Source: CAVTOO01 sp963736355
GTDB lineage: Bacteria; Pseudomonadota; Alphaproteobacteria; Rhizobiales; Xanthobacteraceae
Assembly: GCA_963736355.1 (NCBI GenBank)
Contig: CAVTOO010000008.1
Span: forward strand, 165,967 to 229,966
DNA: 64,000 bases
Reading direction: 5' to 3'
Positions 47,191 to 57,071 of this stretch are shown piece after piece; position 1 is the stretch's first letter, and each line of letters starts with the position of its first letter. The notes under the pieces were generated by a model that worked only from the letters and a program-made list of their open reading frames with translations, had not been told where the DNA came from and made no database searches. The position numbers and the translations under genes were made by a program.

Positions 47191-48234
47191 ATGACCACCG
47201 CGCCCCGCATCGTCACGCCCGAGCGTCACGAGGATGACGGCGACACCTCGCTGCGTCCGCAGCAGCTGTCTGAGTTTGTCGGGCAGGAGCAGGCGCGCGG
47301 CAATCTCAAGATCTTCATCGACGCCGCGAAGAAGCGCGGCGAGGCGCTGGATCATGTGCTGTTCGTCGGTCCGCCGGGTCTGGGCAAAACCACGCTGGCG
47401 CAGATCGTGGCGCGCGAACTGGGCGTCGGCTTCCGCGCCACTTCCGGCCCGGTCATCGCCAAGGCCGGCGATCTTGCGGCGCTGCTGACCAATCTCGAAG
47501 AGCGCGATGTTCTGTTCATCGACGAAATCCATCGCCTCAATCCGGCGGTGGAAGAAGTCCTCTATCCCGCGATGGAAGATTTCCAGCTCGATCTCATCAT
47601 CGGCGAGGGGCCGGCCGCGCGTTCGGTGAAGATCGATCTGGCGAAGTTCACGCTGGTCGGCGCGACGACGCGGGCAGGGCTGCTCACCAATCCGCTGCGC
47701 GACCGTTTCGGCATTCCGGTGCGGCTCAATTTCTATACCGAGACGGAGCTGGAGCGCATCGTCACGCGCGGTGCGCGCGTTCTCAATATCGGCATGACCC
47801 CGGAAGGCGCCAACGAGATCGCGCGCCGCTCGCGCGGCACGCCGCGCATCGCGGGCCGGCTGCTGCGCCGTGTGCGCGATTTTGCCTCCGTTGCAGGTGC
47901 CGCGGCCATTGATCGCGTTATCGCCGACCGGGCGCTGAGCGCGCTCGAAGTCGATGCCGCCGGGCTCGATGCCATGGATCGCCGCTATCTCTCGGCGATT
48001 GCGCTGAACTATGGCGGCGGGCCGGTCGGCGTCGAGACCATGGCGGCGGCGTTGTCGGAGCCGCGCGACGCCATCGAAGACATCATCGAGCCGTTTCTCA
48101 TTCAATGCGGATTCCTGCAGCGCACGCCGCGCGGGCGGCTGCTCACGGCGCATGCGTTCCGGCATCTCGGCCTCGCCGAACCCGCGCGCGATCCGTCGCA
48201 GTTCGGCATGTTCGGCGGCGAGGACGACACCTGA
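47191..48234 (+). CDS. ruvB: Holliday junction DNA helicase RuvB
   Basis: This 347-residue AAA+ motor has the Walker A FVGPPGLGKTTLAQ near residue 60, the Walker B VLFIDEIHRLNP near 105, a LVGATTRAGLL sensor-1 segment and GTPRIAGRLLRRVRDF sensor-2 segment. The C-terminal winged helix begins near YLSAIALNYGGGPVG. It drives branch migration of Holliday junctions with RuvA, ATP-dependent. It lies 10 bases after ruvA. Confidence 0.98.
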   Translation: MTTAPRIVTPERHEDDGDTSLRPQQLSEFVGQEQARGNLKIFIDAAKKRGEALDHVLFVGPPGLGKTTLAQIVARELGVGFRATSGPVIAKAGDLAALLTNLEERDVLFIDEIHRLNPAVEEVLYPAMEDFQLDLIIGEGPAARSVKIDLAKFTLVGATTRAGLLTNPLRDRFGIPVRLNFYTETELERIVTRGARVLNIGMTPEGANEIARRSRGTPRIAGRLLRRVRDFASVAGAAAIDRVIADRALSALEVDAAGLDAMDRRYLSAIALNYGGGPVGVETMAAALSEPRDAIEDIIEPFLIQCGFLQRTPRGRLLTAHAFRHLGLAEPARDPSQFGMFGGEDDT

Positions 48235-48290
48235 ATTTCGCCCGAATGATCGCGGCATCTGGCGTCGCTTGCGGGCTTTGATTGTCATTC

Positions 48291-49209
48291 ATGATTTCAC
48301 GTCGAAAATTCCTGAAATGGTTTCTCGCTCTCGGAGCCGTCGGCGTCGCCACGCCGCTTTACGGCATTTTCGGCGAGCCGTTTTTCACCCGCGTCACGCG
48401 CTACGCGTTCACGCCGAAGCGCTGGTCCGCGGACCTCAATCTCACCATTGCGGTGATTGCCGATATTCATGCGTGCAAGCCGTGGATGACAGTTGAACGC
48501 ATCGCCGTCAATCGTCGAGCAAACCAACGCGCTTAAGCCCGATGTGATCCTGCTGCTCGGCGATTTCGTTTCCGGCATGAATGTCGTGACGGACTACGTT
48601 CATTCCGAGGACTGGTCGAAAGCTCTCGCCAAGCTGAGTGCGCCGCTCGGCGTCCATGCAGTGCTCGGCAATCATGATTGGTGGGAAGACAAGACCGCGC
48701 AGCGCAACGGCGCAGGGCCGACGATTGCGCGCCGCGCGCTCGAGGCCGTGGGCATTCCGGTTTACGAGAACGACGCCGTGCGGCTGGCGAAAGACGGCCG
48801 TCCGTTCTGGATCGCGGGCCTCGGCGACCAGATCGCACTCTTGCCGATGCGCCGCCAGCGTCCGGATCGCCCCATCGGTGTCGACGATCTCGCCGGCACG
48901 CTGGCAAAAATCACCGACGACAGCCCGGTCATCCTGATGGCGCATGAGCCCGATGTGATGCCGCGTGTGCCGGATCGCGTGTCGCTGATGTTCAGCGGGC
49001 ACACCCATGGCGGGCAGGTGCGCCTGCTTGGCTGGTCGCCGGTGGTGCCATCGCGCTACAAGAACCGCTATGCCTATGGCCATATCCGCGAGCAATGCGA
49101 TCTGATTGTCTCCGCCGGCCTCGGCATGAGCATTTTTCCGGTCCGGTTCGGCATCCCGCCGGAGATCGTTTTGGTAAATGTCGGAAATGCTGGTAATCCG
49201 GCATCATGA
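48291..49209 (+). CDS. Tat-exported metallophosphoesterase, one frameshift
   Basis: About 305 residues after removing one extra base near 48507. The N terminus carries a twin-arginine signal (SRRKFLKWFLALGAVGVAT), so it should be exported folded. The calcineurin-like metal-site motifs are IAVIADIHACKPW, VILLLGDFVSG, VLGNHDWW and MFSGHTHGGQVR, as in YaeI-type phosphoesterases. The substrate is unknown. The first part starts at ATG 48291, 9 bases after an in-frame TTG. It ends ATGA over the ybgC start. Confidence 0.9.
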
Positions 49210-49676
49210 CCGATCAGCAGCCCGCAGCTTCGTCCCTCGACGGCATCATCCAGCATGGCCGCCATGTCATGCAGATCCGTGTCTATTACGAGGACACGGA
49301 TTTCACCGGCATCGTCTATCACGCCAATTATCTGCGCTTCATGGAGCGCGGTCGCACCAACTATCTGCGGCTGCTGGGCGCCGACCAGCACGCGCTGTTC
49401 GCGGAGGCCGAGAGCGAAGCGCCGGGCTTCGCCTTCGTGGTGCGCTCGATGCAGATCGAATTCCTGAAATCCGCGCGCATGGACGACGTGCTTGAGATCG
49501 TCACGGTTCCGGCCGAGGTGAAGGGCGCGTCGATCACGCTGAAGCAGGAAGTGCGCCGCGGCGACGAGGTGCTGCTCGAAGCGCAGGTGCGCGTCGCCTT
49601 CGTGTCGGGCGGCCGCGCGCGGCCGATCCCGAAGGCGCTGCGCGTTGCGATGAAAGCTGATCAGAGCGGCGAATGA
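49206..49676 (+). CDS. ybgC: YbgC-family acyl-CoA thioesterase
   Basis: This 156-residue hotdog-fold thioesterase has VYYEDTDFTGIVYHANYLRF, with the catalytic Asp and the HAN signature, and FAFVVRSMQIEFLKSARMDD. It hydrolyses acyl-CoAs and usually sits at the head of the tol-pal cell-envelope operon. Here tolQ does not follow. A hairpin and a convergent nucleosidase gene come next. ATG 49206 overlaps the phosphoesterase stop. Confidence 0.93.
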   Translation: MTDQQPAASSLDGIIQHGRHVMQIRVYYEDTDFTGIVYHANYLRFMERGRTNYLRLLGADQHALFAEAESEAPGFAFVVRSMQIEFLKSARMDDVLEIVTVPAEVKGASITLKQEVRRGDEVLLEAQVRVAFVSGGRARPIPKALRVAMKADQSGE

Positions 49677-49686
49677 TTTTGCTGTC

Positions 49687-49719
49687 ATTGCCGGGCTGAC
49701 AGGCCGGCAATCCATTTTT
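49687..49719 (+). terminator. Likely intrinsic terminator after ybgC
   Basis: ATTGCCGG...CCGGCAAT stem (8 bp) followed by CCATTTTTC. It ends the plus-strand run that begins near the zapA region. Confidence 0.7.
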
Positions 49720-49769
49720 CAGGTTGAAGGGGAGATCGGGTGACCGGATGCACGTGCCGGTCATGACGC

Positions 49770-50331
49770 CTAGCCACCCAACCCCTCGCGCGCCATCGCC
49801 TCCCAGAACAGATCCTGTCCGCTTCTGTGATTGGCCGTCCATTCGTCGGCCGCGCCCTCATTGGCGTCGTCGGTGATGAACTTGAATGCGCGCCAGGGCG
49901 TGCCGTGGCGGTGGCACACATGGGCGATGGCGAACAATTCCATATCGACGATGTGAACGCCGTTGTCGGTCAGCCACGGGTCGGCTGCGGTGACGAAACT
50001 GTCGCCGGTGCCGCAGATCACGGTGCCGAAGGATGAATTCATGTTCATGCGGACCCTCGGTCAGCGGCGTCGTGCCGCGCGGCGCCAGCGGCATCGCCAT
50101 CATGTCGCGCTGGATCACGCGCGACACTTCGACAAGGCCTGTGAGCGAGGGGCTGAGCTTGCCTGCGGTGCCGTAGTTGACGATGAGGGCAGGGCGATGG
50201 GTGAGCAGCGCCGCCATCGCGACGCTCGCCGCATTGACCTTGCCGACGCCGGTATGGATCACGCGCACGCCGTCGGGTGCGCGCGCCTCGTCGAGTTCGT
50301 CGCGCAATGCCACGAGAACGACGATACTCAT
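49770..50331 (-). CDS. MTA/SAH nucleosidase-like phosphorylase-superfamily protein, one frameshift
   Basis: About 186 residues after removing one extra base near 50053. It is of the PNP/UDP phosphorylase superfamily: MSIVVLVALRDELDEAR, VIHTGVGKVNAASVAMAAL, VNYGTAGKL and the purine-ribose site VDMELFAIAHVCHRHG. FKFITDDAN contains the likely catalytic Asp. It probably cleaves methylthioadenosine or a related nucleoside. ATG 50331 overlaps the dapE stop (ATGA), so it is co-transcribed with dapE. Confidence 0.85.
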
Positions 50332-51486
50332 GCAAAGTAGCGGGCGAGAAATCCGCGGAAAATCGCCGTCAGCCGCCCGAGATCGTTGATCGACACCCGC
50401 TCGTCGACCTGATGCATGGTCTGGCCGACGAGGCCGAACTCCACCACCGGGCAGTAATGCGTGATGAACCGCGCATCGGAGGTGCCGCCGAGCGTGTTGA
50501 GATGCGGCTCGCGTCCGGTCACTTCGCGGATTGAATCGACGACATGGCTGGTGAACGGGCCGGGCTGGGTGATGAACACATCGGCATTCGACGGCTCCCA
50601 GTCGATCGACCAGCGCACCGCGTTGCCGGCCGCCTTTTCGGCGCGCTGTTCGACCAGCGCGCGCAGCGAATCCTGCGTGTGGCAATCGTTGTAGCGAATG
50701 TTGAAATGCGCCACGGCCTTGGCCGGAATGACATTGCCGGCCTTGTTGCCGACATCGACCGATGTGAATTCGAGGTTGGAGCGCTGGAAATGCTCGCTGC
50801 CATTGTCGAGCGGCTCCGCCGTCAGCGCCGCGATCAGGCGCACGATGCCGGAGATCGGATTGTCGGAGCGCTCGGGATAGGCAACATGACCCTGCCTGCC
50901 CTGGATCGTCAGCGTGCCGGACAGCGAACCGCGCCGGCCGATCTTGATGCCGTCGCCGAGCTCGGTCGCGTTCGACGGCTCGGGCAGGATGCAGTGGTCG
51001 AATTTTTCGCCGCGATCGGCCGCCCACTTCAGCAGCTTGATCGTGCCGTTGATCGCAACGCTCTCCTCGTCGCCGGTGATCAGAAACGAGATCGAGCCCT
51101 TCGGCTGGCCGCCATTGCGCGGCGAGATGATCGAGCGCGGCGGCCATCGCGCAGGCGATGCCGCCCTTCATGTCCACGGCGCCGCGTCCGAACAGGAAAC
51201 CGTCCTTGGCCTCGCCGGCGAAAGGCGGCTGCGTCCACGCCGCCTCGTCGCCCGCCGGCACCACATCGGTGTGGCCGGCGAAGACGATATGCGGCGCGCT
51301 GGTTCCGATGCGCGCATAGAGGTTGTCGATGTCGGCGGTGCCCGCTTCGCTGAAGGTGACGCGATGGGTGGTAAAGCCCGCTGCTTTCAGCACGGAATCG
51401 ATCACCCCCAGCGCGCCGGCATCGGCCGGCGTCACCGAGGGGCAACGAATCAGGTCACGGGTCAGGGCAACGGGATCTGCGCTCAT
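50328..51486 (-). CDS. dapE: Succinyl-diaminopimelate desuccinylase, one frameshift
   Basis: About 385 residues after removing one extra base near 51118. It begins MSADPVALTRDLIRCPSVTP. FAGHTDVVPAGDE holds the metal-bridging Asp and His, and FGRGAVDMKGG the second metal site. FLITGDEES supplies the general-base Glu in the corrected frame. Downstream motifs are LGGTSDARFI and VEFGLVGQTMHQVDE. It converts N-succinyl-LL-DAP to LL-DAP in lysine and peptidoglycan synthesis. dapD lies about 1.2 kb upstream on the same strand. Confidence 0.95.
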
Positions 51487-51499
51487 GGGTCCTTGTTAG

Positions 51500-51532
51500 A
51501 GCATTTTCCGGAAAAGTGGGACCCGGTTTTCC
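51500..51532. repeat. Partial GATC/CCGG-type palindrome, copy E
   Basis: AGCATTTTCCGGAAAAGTGGG followed by ACCCGGTTTTCC: half of the family core seen at 41847. The outer right arm is missing. It lies upstream of dapE. Confidence 0.6.
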
Positions 51533-51550
51533 TCGCAAATTTCTTCCCAT

Positions 51551-51588
51551 AAAAAACCGGAGCGCTTCCGTTCGGAAAGGCGCTCCGG
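51551..51588 (-). terminator. Intrinsic terminator of the DUF805 gene
   Basis: Stem CCGGAGCGC/GCGCTCCGG with a TTCC...GGAA inner stem. On the minus strand it is followed by six T residues. It ends the leftward DUF805 transcript and separates it from dapE. Confidence 0.88.
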
Positions 51589-51624
51589 CACAGGGCGAGG
51601 CCGGCAATGCCAGCTATTGGAGGC

Positions 51625-52065
51625 TCAGTCTTGCGGCGGCAGCGGATCGGGGCCGTACTCGTTCGATCCCTCGGTGCCGCGCAGGCAGCCGATTTCGACA
51701 AAACCCCAGATCGAGATGCCGAGGCTGGCAAGACTGAACAGCATCCCGAGAGAGCTGCCCGCCGCGGTGCCGACCCCGCTGAGGATGCCGGGCACGACCC
51801 AGAAGATCAGCAGCCACCAGCCGCTCTTGGCGCGGTCATGCAGGCGTTTGATGCCGATTGCGCAGCCGGCCCACATGGCGCCGATCGTCGCGGCAGCACC
51901 GGCGGCAATGGCGAGAATGTATCCGGGCCCGCCGAGACCGTAGAACAGGATCGACAGAACGATGCCGACAACGATCCAGTAGGCGATCAACACGCCCACA
52001 CCGAGCCAGTATTTGGCGCGATTGATGCGGCCGGTGAAAGTGAAGAGCAGGGTCGAAATATCCAT
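51625..52065 (-). CDS. DUF805 membrane protein
   Basis: This 146-residue protein has about four membrane segments. The TFTGRINRAKYWLGVGVLIAYW N terminus and IGIKRLHDRAKSGWWLLIFWVV middle are the DUF805 signature. The GCLRGTEGSNEYGPDPL C terminus is also typical. Function unknown. ATG 52065 has AAAGGA upstream. A terminator follows. It is the second of two DUF805-like genes between dapD and dapE. Confidence 0.9.
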   Translation of the reverse strand: MDISTLLFTFTGRINRAKYWLGVGVLIAYWIVVGIVLSILFYGLGGPGYILAIAAGAAATIGAMWAGCAIGIKRLHDRAKSGWWLLIFWVVPGILSGVGTAAGSSLGMLFSLASLGISIWGFVEIGCLRGTEGSNEYGPDPLPPQD

Positions 52066-52224
52066 CGAAATATCCTTTGGCTTCGTTGCGTCCCGCAATG
52101 CCAAAGACTGATCGGTGGCCCGCCAAAAGGCAAGCTCCCGCGGGATTCGCAGCGAGGTTTACTGAGGTATCTGTGGATGAGCGCGTCAGAACTGGCGAAA
52201 CGGCAAGCGTCGACTGCGCAACAA

Positions 52225-52653
52225 TTATGCGGGCGTCGCTTCGTCCCTGCGCCGGATCAGTCCCGGCACGATATAGAAAATCACGAAGCCGAGCAGGAGC
52301 AGCATCCAGCCTCCCGGGGTTTCGATCAGTTCGATCGTCAGCGCAAACCAGGCCACGGGGCCGAGGATGAAGATCAGCGTCAGCCACAGCGAGCGGCGGG
52401 CATCGCGCAATCGCGCGATCAGGATCGCAATGTGCAGCCACAGGAACGTCAGGAGAAACGGAACAGCCAGAAACGGCGCGCCGCCGCCGGTGGGATTCAT
52501 CACGCTCGCCGCAAAGCCGAACGCGACAACCAGAATCAGCAGCGCGACGCCAAGCCAGATGAAATAGCGCCCTCGGCTCAGCACGCCGCGGAAAATGAGA
52601 AGAGCGGTGATCGAGGTCGGAGAAAGCTCGGTCGCGGACGTCTCGCCGCTCAT
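52225..52653 (-). CDS. DUF805-like membrane protein
   Basis: This 142-residue protein has three to four membrane segments and the pattern LIFRGVLSRGRYFIWLG and IARLRDARRSLWLTLIFILG, a divergent form of the DUF805 block in the next gene. The first 20 residues (SGETSATELSPTS) are polar and cytoplasmic. It starts four bases after dapD, so it probably shares its transcript. Function unknown. Confidence 0.75.
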   Translation of the reverse strand: MSGETSATELSPTSITALLIFRGVLSRGRYFIWLGVALLILVVAFGFAASVMNPTGGGAPFLAVPFLLTFLWLHIAILIARLRDARRSLWLTLIFILGPVAWFALTIELIETPGGWMLLLLGFVIFYIVPGLIRRRDEATPA

Positions 52654-52657
52654 CGTC

Positions 52658-53506
<849 letters not shown>

Positions 53507-53677
53507 GGATCGGCTCGTTCCATCATGTCAGGGTGGGCTTCGGGTTTTCGGGGCAACGGCAGGCGGAGTCAAGCTGCCCTTGCAGGGATGCAAGGGCGAT
53601 CCTGCAGGGGGCGGGCTTCAATTGCAGCGGCTTCGCCCCTAGGTATGCGTCTGAACGAGAAAAGACAGGAGCGACCG

Positions 53678-54193
53678 ATGACACAGGCCTTGAAGGAAAT
53701 GGAAACGGCGGCAGCCCCGATTGCGGCAGGCACGCGCATCGGCCATGTGCATCTGAAGGTCTCCGACATCCCGCGTGCGCTCGATTTCTATTGCGGCGTG
53801 CTCGGCTTTTCGCTGATGCAGCGCCGCGGCACGCAGGCGGCGTTTATCGCTGCCGGCGGCTATCATCACCACATCGGCCTCAACACCTGGGAGAGCGCGG
53901 GCGGCAGCCCGCCGCCGCCGGGTACCACCGGCCTCTTTCACATCGCCATTCTCTATCCGACACGCGCGGCGCTGGCGGATGCGCTCAAGCGGCTGATTGC
54001 CGCCGGCATCCAGCTCGACGGCGCCAGCGATCACGGCGTCAGCGAGGCGCTCTATCTGCGCGACCCCGACCAGAACGGTGTGGAACTGTACTGGGACCGC
54101 GCCGAGGCGGATTGGCCGCGCACGGCGGATGGCCATCTCGAGATGGTCACGAAGCGGCTGGATTTGAACAATCTGCTGGCGGAAGCGAAGTAA
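53678..54193 (+). CDS. VOC-family catechol-dioxygenase-like protein
   Basis: This 171-residue protein has a VOC module starting IGHVHLKVSDIPRALDFYCG, with the metal-ligand histidine of the first half, and GYHHHIGLNTWES, then LYLRDPDQNGVELYWDR with a likely Glu ligand. It looks like a small type-I extradiol-type or lyase enzyme of unknown substrate. ATG 53678 has AGGAG upstream. It is the only plus-strand gene in this minus-strand region. Confidence 0.85.
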   Translation: MTQALKEMETAAAPIAAGTRIGHVHLKVSDIPRALDFYCGVLGFSLMQRRGTQAAFIAAGGYHHHIGLNTWESAGGSPPPPGTTGLFHIAILYPTRAALADALKRLIAAGIQLDGASDHGVSEALYLRDPDQNGVELYWDRAEADWPRTADGHLEMVTKRLDLNNLLAEAK

Positions 54194-54198
54194 GTTCT

Positions 54199-54308
54199 CC
54201 CTCCCCCTGCAAGGGGGAGGGTTGGGGTGGGGGTCTTGTGCCCGCTAAAGCCAAATGACCCTCACCCGGAACGCTCCGCGTTCCGACCTCTCCCTTTCAG
54301 GGAGAGGT
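54199..54308. repeat. Composite intergenic repeat block
   Basis: CTCCCTCCCCCTGCAAGGGGGAGGG (a relative of the ruvC/ruvA element) is followed by GGAACGCTCCGCGTTCC and a CTCTCCCT-TTC-AGGGAGAG hairpin at 54290-54307. The last one overlaps the HAD stop and resembles 11549. Confidence 0.75.
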
Positions 54309-55010
54309 GAAGACCGTTTTCAAAAATCCCGCGAGATTGTCCGTGACGTGATCGACGTGATGTGCGTCGCGCCCTTCCATCTCCCAATCTTCGCGGATCA
54401 CTTCTTTCGTGCCGTCGGGCACGATCAGCACCGTCGTCATGCCGAGGCGATGCGGCACTTCGAGATTGCGCGCCAGATCCTCGAACATCGCCGCTTTTGA
54501 CGGATCGACGTCGTGGCGCTCAAGAAAGCGATGATAGGTGCGTTCCGCCGGCTTCGGCTCGAGTTCGGCCGCAACAATATCGAACACATCCTCGAAATGG
54601 CCGGTGATCGTCAGCCGCTCCAGCACCTTGTGCGCGTGCTCGCGCGAGCCGTTGGTCAGGATCAGCTTGCGGCCGGGTAGTTTCTCGATCGCCGCGCCCA
54701 GCGCCGGGTTCGGCTCAAGCGGCGAATGGTCGATGAGATGGACGTATTCGAGAAATTCATCCGCACGCAGCCCGTGCTCCGTCATCAATCCGCGCATCGT
54801 CGTGCCGTAGCGCTTGTAATAGTCCTTCTGGATCGTGAAGGCTTCCTCGTGCGGCACTTTCAGAAAATCGGCGACGAAATCGCGGATCCGCGTATCGACC
54901 TGCTGCCACAGATTGACGTGATGCGGATACAGCGTGTTGTCGAGATCGAACACCCACGTTTCGACGTGACTGAAATTGCGTGGCGTGGGCTTCGGTGCGG
55001 GGGATGACAA
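54297..55010 (-). CDS. HAD-family pyrimidine 5'-nucleotidase
   Basis: This 237-residue HAD hydrolase is of the SDT1/PHM8-like subgroup. Its motif I is VFDLDNTLYPH with the nucleophilic Asp, motif II is LILTNGSREHAHKVL, and motif III/IV is AAMFEDLARNLEVPHRLGMT. A helical cap (DYYKRYGTTMRGLMTEHGL) lies between. It should dephosphorylate pyrimidine nucleotides. The start is ATG 55010, with SPAPKPTPRNFSHVETW before the fold. It lies between dapD and the argB-DUF1036 pair. Confidence 0.92.
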   Translation of the reverse strand: MSSPAPKPTPRNFSHVETWVFDLDNTLYPHHVNLWQQVDTRIRDFVADFLKVPHEEAFTIQKDYYKRYGTTMRGLMTEHGLRADEFLEYVHLIDHSPLEPNPALGAAIEKLPGRKLILTNGSREHAHKVLERLTITGHFEDVFDIVAAELEPKPAERTYHRFLERHDVDPSKAAMFEDLARNLEVPHRLGMTTVLIVPDGTKEVIREDWEMEGRDAHHVDHVTDNLAGFLKTVFTSP

Positions 55011-55028
55011 GATTTCAGCTCTGCTTTG

Positions 55029-55058
55029 TCATGCCCGCGAAGGCGGGCATCCAGTGTT
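55029..55058. repeat. Hairpin repeat (TGTCATGCCCGC family), copy 3
   Basis: TGTCATGCCCGCGAAGGCGGGCATCCAGTG, almost the same as 17524-17552. It sits just downstream of the DUF1036 stop. Confidence 0.85.
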
Positions 55059-55076
55059 CAATGTAGCACAACGGCG

Positions 55077-56063
55077 CTACGGCATCTTCAGGCGCAGCGT
55101 CTGCGTCGCGTCGGTCGCGACCGGCACAAACCCCGTGGTGGCGAGCCCGCGCGCGGCGCAATCGTTCTGCTCGCCGATTTCGAACTTGCTCTCGCGCGTG
55201 CACAGCGTCGATGCGCCGCCCCAATTGACCGCGCGGCCATTCACCTGCAAGGGGCGTCCGTCGGTGTCCACGGCTTCCGCGAATGAGAACAGCCGTCGCG
55301 GCTTGATGCCGATATCGGCGTTGATGCATTTGCCCGGATCGACGCGATACCAGCCGCGTGTCGTCGTCGCCTTGCCGTCATCCACGCCGACGGCGGCCAT
55401 CACGCGATGCGGCGTGTCGTTGCACCACGCCAGTCCGCCGCCCGTCGGCGACTGCAGCGCCGTCAGGATGGTCTGGAAAAAATTCTCCGACTGCACGCTC
55501 GCCGCGCTGAGACTGCGGTCGCGCAGGAATTTCGTCAGCGCCGCCTGCGATTTCGGACCGTCGACGCCGTCGATCGGGGCGGCATCGTAGCCGCCGATCA
55601 CCAGCAGCCGCTGGATCGCGGCGAAGCGGGCCTGCTCGTCGTCATAGCCGGCGTCTTCCGCAAGATATGCGCTGGAATGGCCATCCGCGCCGGTTGCAGG
55701 CTTGATCTCGGTGAAGGTCACGCTTGCGCCGCCGCGGCAATTGCGCGCCGACGGGATCATGAAATCGCCGGTGCCGACGCAGAAAATGTTGGCGTCGCCC
55801 TGTTGCTTGGGCGTGGCGCCATAGATCGGCAGTGCGCGGGCATGAACGAACAGCCGCTCGGCGCCGATCTGGCCCTGCGCCACCACGCGGCACTGCGCCG
55901 GATCGATCCGGAACCAGCCGCGCGTCGCCGTCGTGCCGCGATCGTCGATGCCGACCGCGGCCTCGACGATATAGCTCATGCGGTTGCACAGTTTGAGATC
56001 GGCGCGCGCCTGTGTGGCGAACGCCAGCGGCAGGACCAGAAGAAGGAGCGCGCCGCGGATCAC
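55077..56063 (-). CDS. DUF1036 exported protein, tandem domains
   Basis: This 328-residue protein has a signal peptide (IRGALLLLVLPLAFATQARA). It has two DUF1036 units separated by a peptidoglycan-binding-like block (LVIGGYDAAPIDGVDGPKS). Each unit has the RIDPAQCRVVAQGQIG or VDPGKCINADIG style cysteine motif and shared C-terminal cysteines (FCVGTGDFMI, LCTRESKFEI). Family function unknown. The start is GTG 56063, overlapping the argB TGA (GTGA), so it is coupled to argB. Confidence 0.85.
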   Translation of the reverse strand: MIRGALLLLVLPLAFATQARADLKLCNRMSYIVEAAVGIDDRGTTATRGWFRIDPAQCRVVAQGQIGAERLFVHARALPIYGATPKQQGDANIFCVGTGDFMIPSARNCRGGASVTFTEIKPATGADGHSSAYLAEDAGYDDEQARFAAIQRLLVIGGYDAAPIDGVDGPKSQAALTKFLRDRSLSAASVQSENFFQTILTALQSPTGGGLAWCNDTPHRVMAAVGVDDGKATTTRGWYRVDPGKCINADIGIKPRRLFSFAEAVDTDGRPLQVNGRAVNWGGASTLCTRESKFEIGEQNDCAARGLATTGFVPVATDATQTLRLKMP

Positions 56064-56977
56064 TTGTGGATCAGGGTGCCGGCGCCGTGATCGGTGAACA
56101 GCTCGAGCAGCACCGCATGCGGCACCTTGCCGTCGACGATCACCACACCCTCGACGCCCGCTTCGAGCGCGTAGATGCAGGTCTCGACCTTCGGGATCAT
56201 GCCGCCGGAAATCGTGCCGTCGGCGATGAGCTTGCGCGCGTCGTTGATCGACAATTCGTTGATCAGCTTCTTCGACTTGTCGAGCACGCCGGGCACGTCG
56301 GTCAGCAGCAACAGCCGCTTGGCCTTGAGCGCGCCGGCGATGGCGCCCGCAAAGGTGTCGGCGTTGACGTTGTAGGTCTGGCCGTCCACCGAGGTCGCGA
56401 TCGGTGCGAGCACCGGGATCAGTTCGCGGCCGAGGATCTGGTTGAGCACCGTGACATCGACCTTCTTCGGATCGCCGACGAAACCGAGATCGACCACCCG
56501 CTCGATGTTGGAATCCGGGTCGACAATCTGGCGCGTCACCTTCTCGGCGATCACCATGTTGCCGTCCTTGCCGCACAGGCCCACGGCCTTGCCGCCGGCT
56601 TCGTTGATGTAGCCGACAATCTGCTTGTTGATCGAACCGGCCAGCACCATCTCGACGATCTCGATGGTGGCGGCATCGGTGATGCGCAGGCCTGCTGCGA
56701 ATTCGGACTTGATGCCGAGGCGCTTGAGCATGGCGGCGATCTGCGGTCCGCCGCCATGGACGACCACCGGATTGATCGCGGTCTGCTCGAGCAGCACGAT
56801 GTCGCGCGCGAACTGCTTGGCCAGCTCTTCGTTGCCCATGGCGTGGCCGCCATACTTGATGACCACGGTCTCTTCGTCATAGCGCTGCATATGCGGCAGC
56901 GCCTCGGAGAGAATCCGGGCCTGCTCCAGCGCAGAGGTAATGGGGGCCGAATTATGGGGAGAATTCGGGTCGGTCAT
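56060..56977 (-). CDS. argB: Acetylglutamate kinase
   Basis: This 305-residue amino-acid kinase has VVIKYGGHAMG (phosphate loop), VVVHGGGPQIAAMLKRLG, GLCGKDGNMVIAEK and LLLLTDVPGVLDK, with GGMIPKVETCIYAL for substrate binding. It phosphorylates N-acetylglutamate in arginine synthesis. Start ATG 56977 gives the expected N terminus (MTDPNSPHNSAPITSALEQA). The given sequence has no stop between engB and argB, which I attribute to an indel in engB. Confidence 0.96.
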   Translation of the reverse strand: MTDPNSPHNSAPITSALEQARILSEALPHMQRYDEETVVIKYGGHAMGNEELAKQFARDIVLLEQTAINPVVVHGGGPQIAAMLKRLGIKSEFAAGLRITDAATIEIVEMVLAGSINKQIVGYINEAGGKAVGLCGKDGNMVIAEKVTRQIVDPDSNIERVVDLGFVGDPKKVDVTVLNQILGRELIPVLAPIATSVDGQTYNVNADTFAGAIAGALKAKRLLLLTDVPGVLDKSKKLINELSINDARKLIADGTISGGMIPKVETCIYALEAGVEGVVIVDGKVPHAVLLELFTDHGAGTLIHK

Positions 56978-57071
56978 GGCGGCTCCGGGGCGGCGGACGA
57001 GGACTCTGGAACGCGGCCGTTTTAGCTGATTGGTGGGGCTACGCAAAGCGCGGAAGATCGGAGCGCATGCC

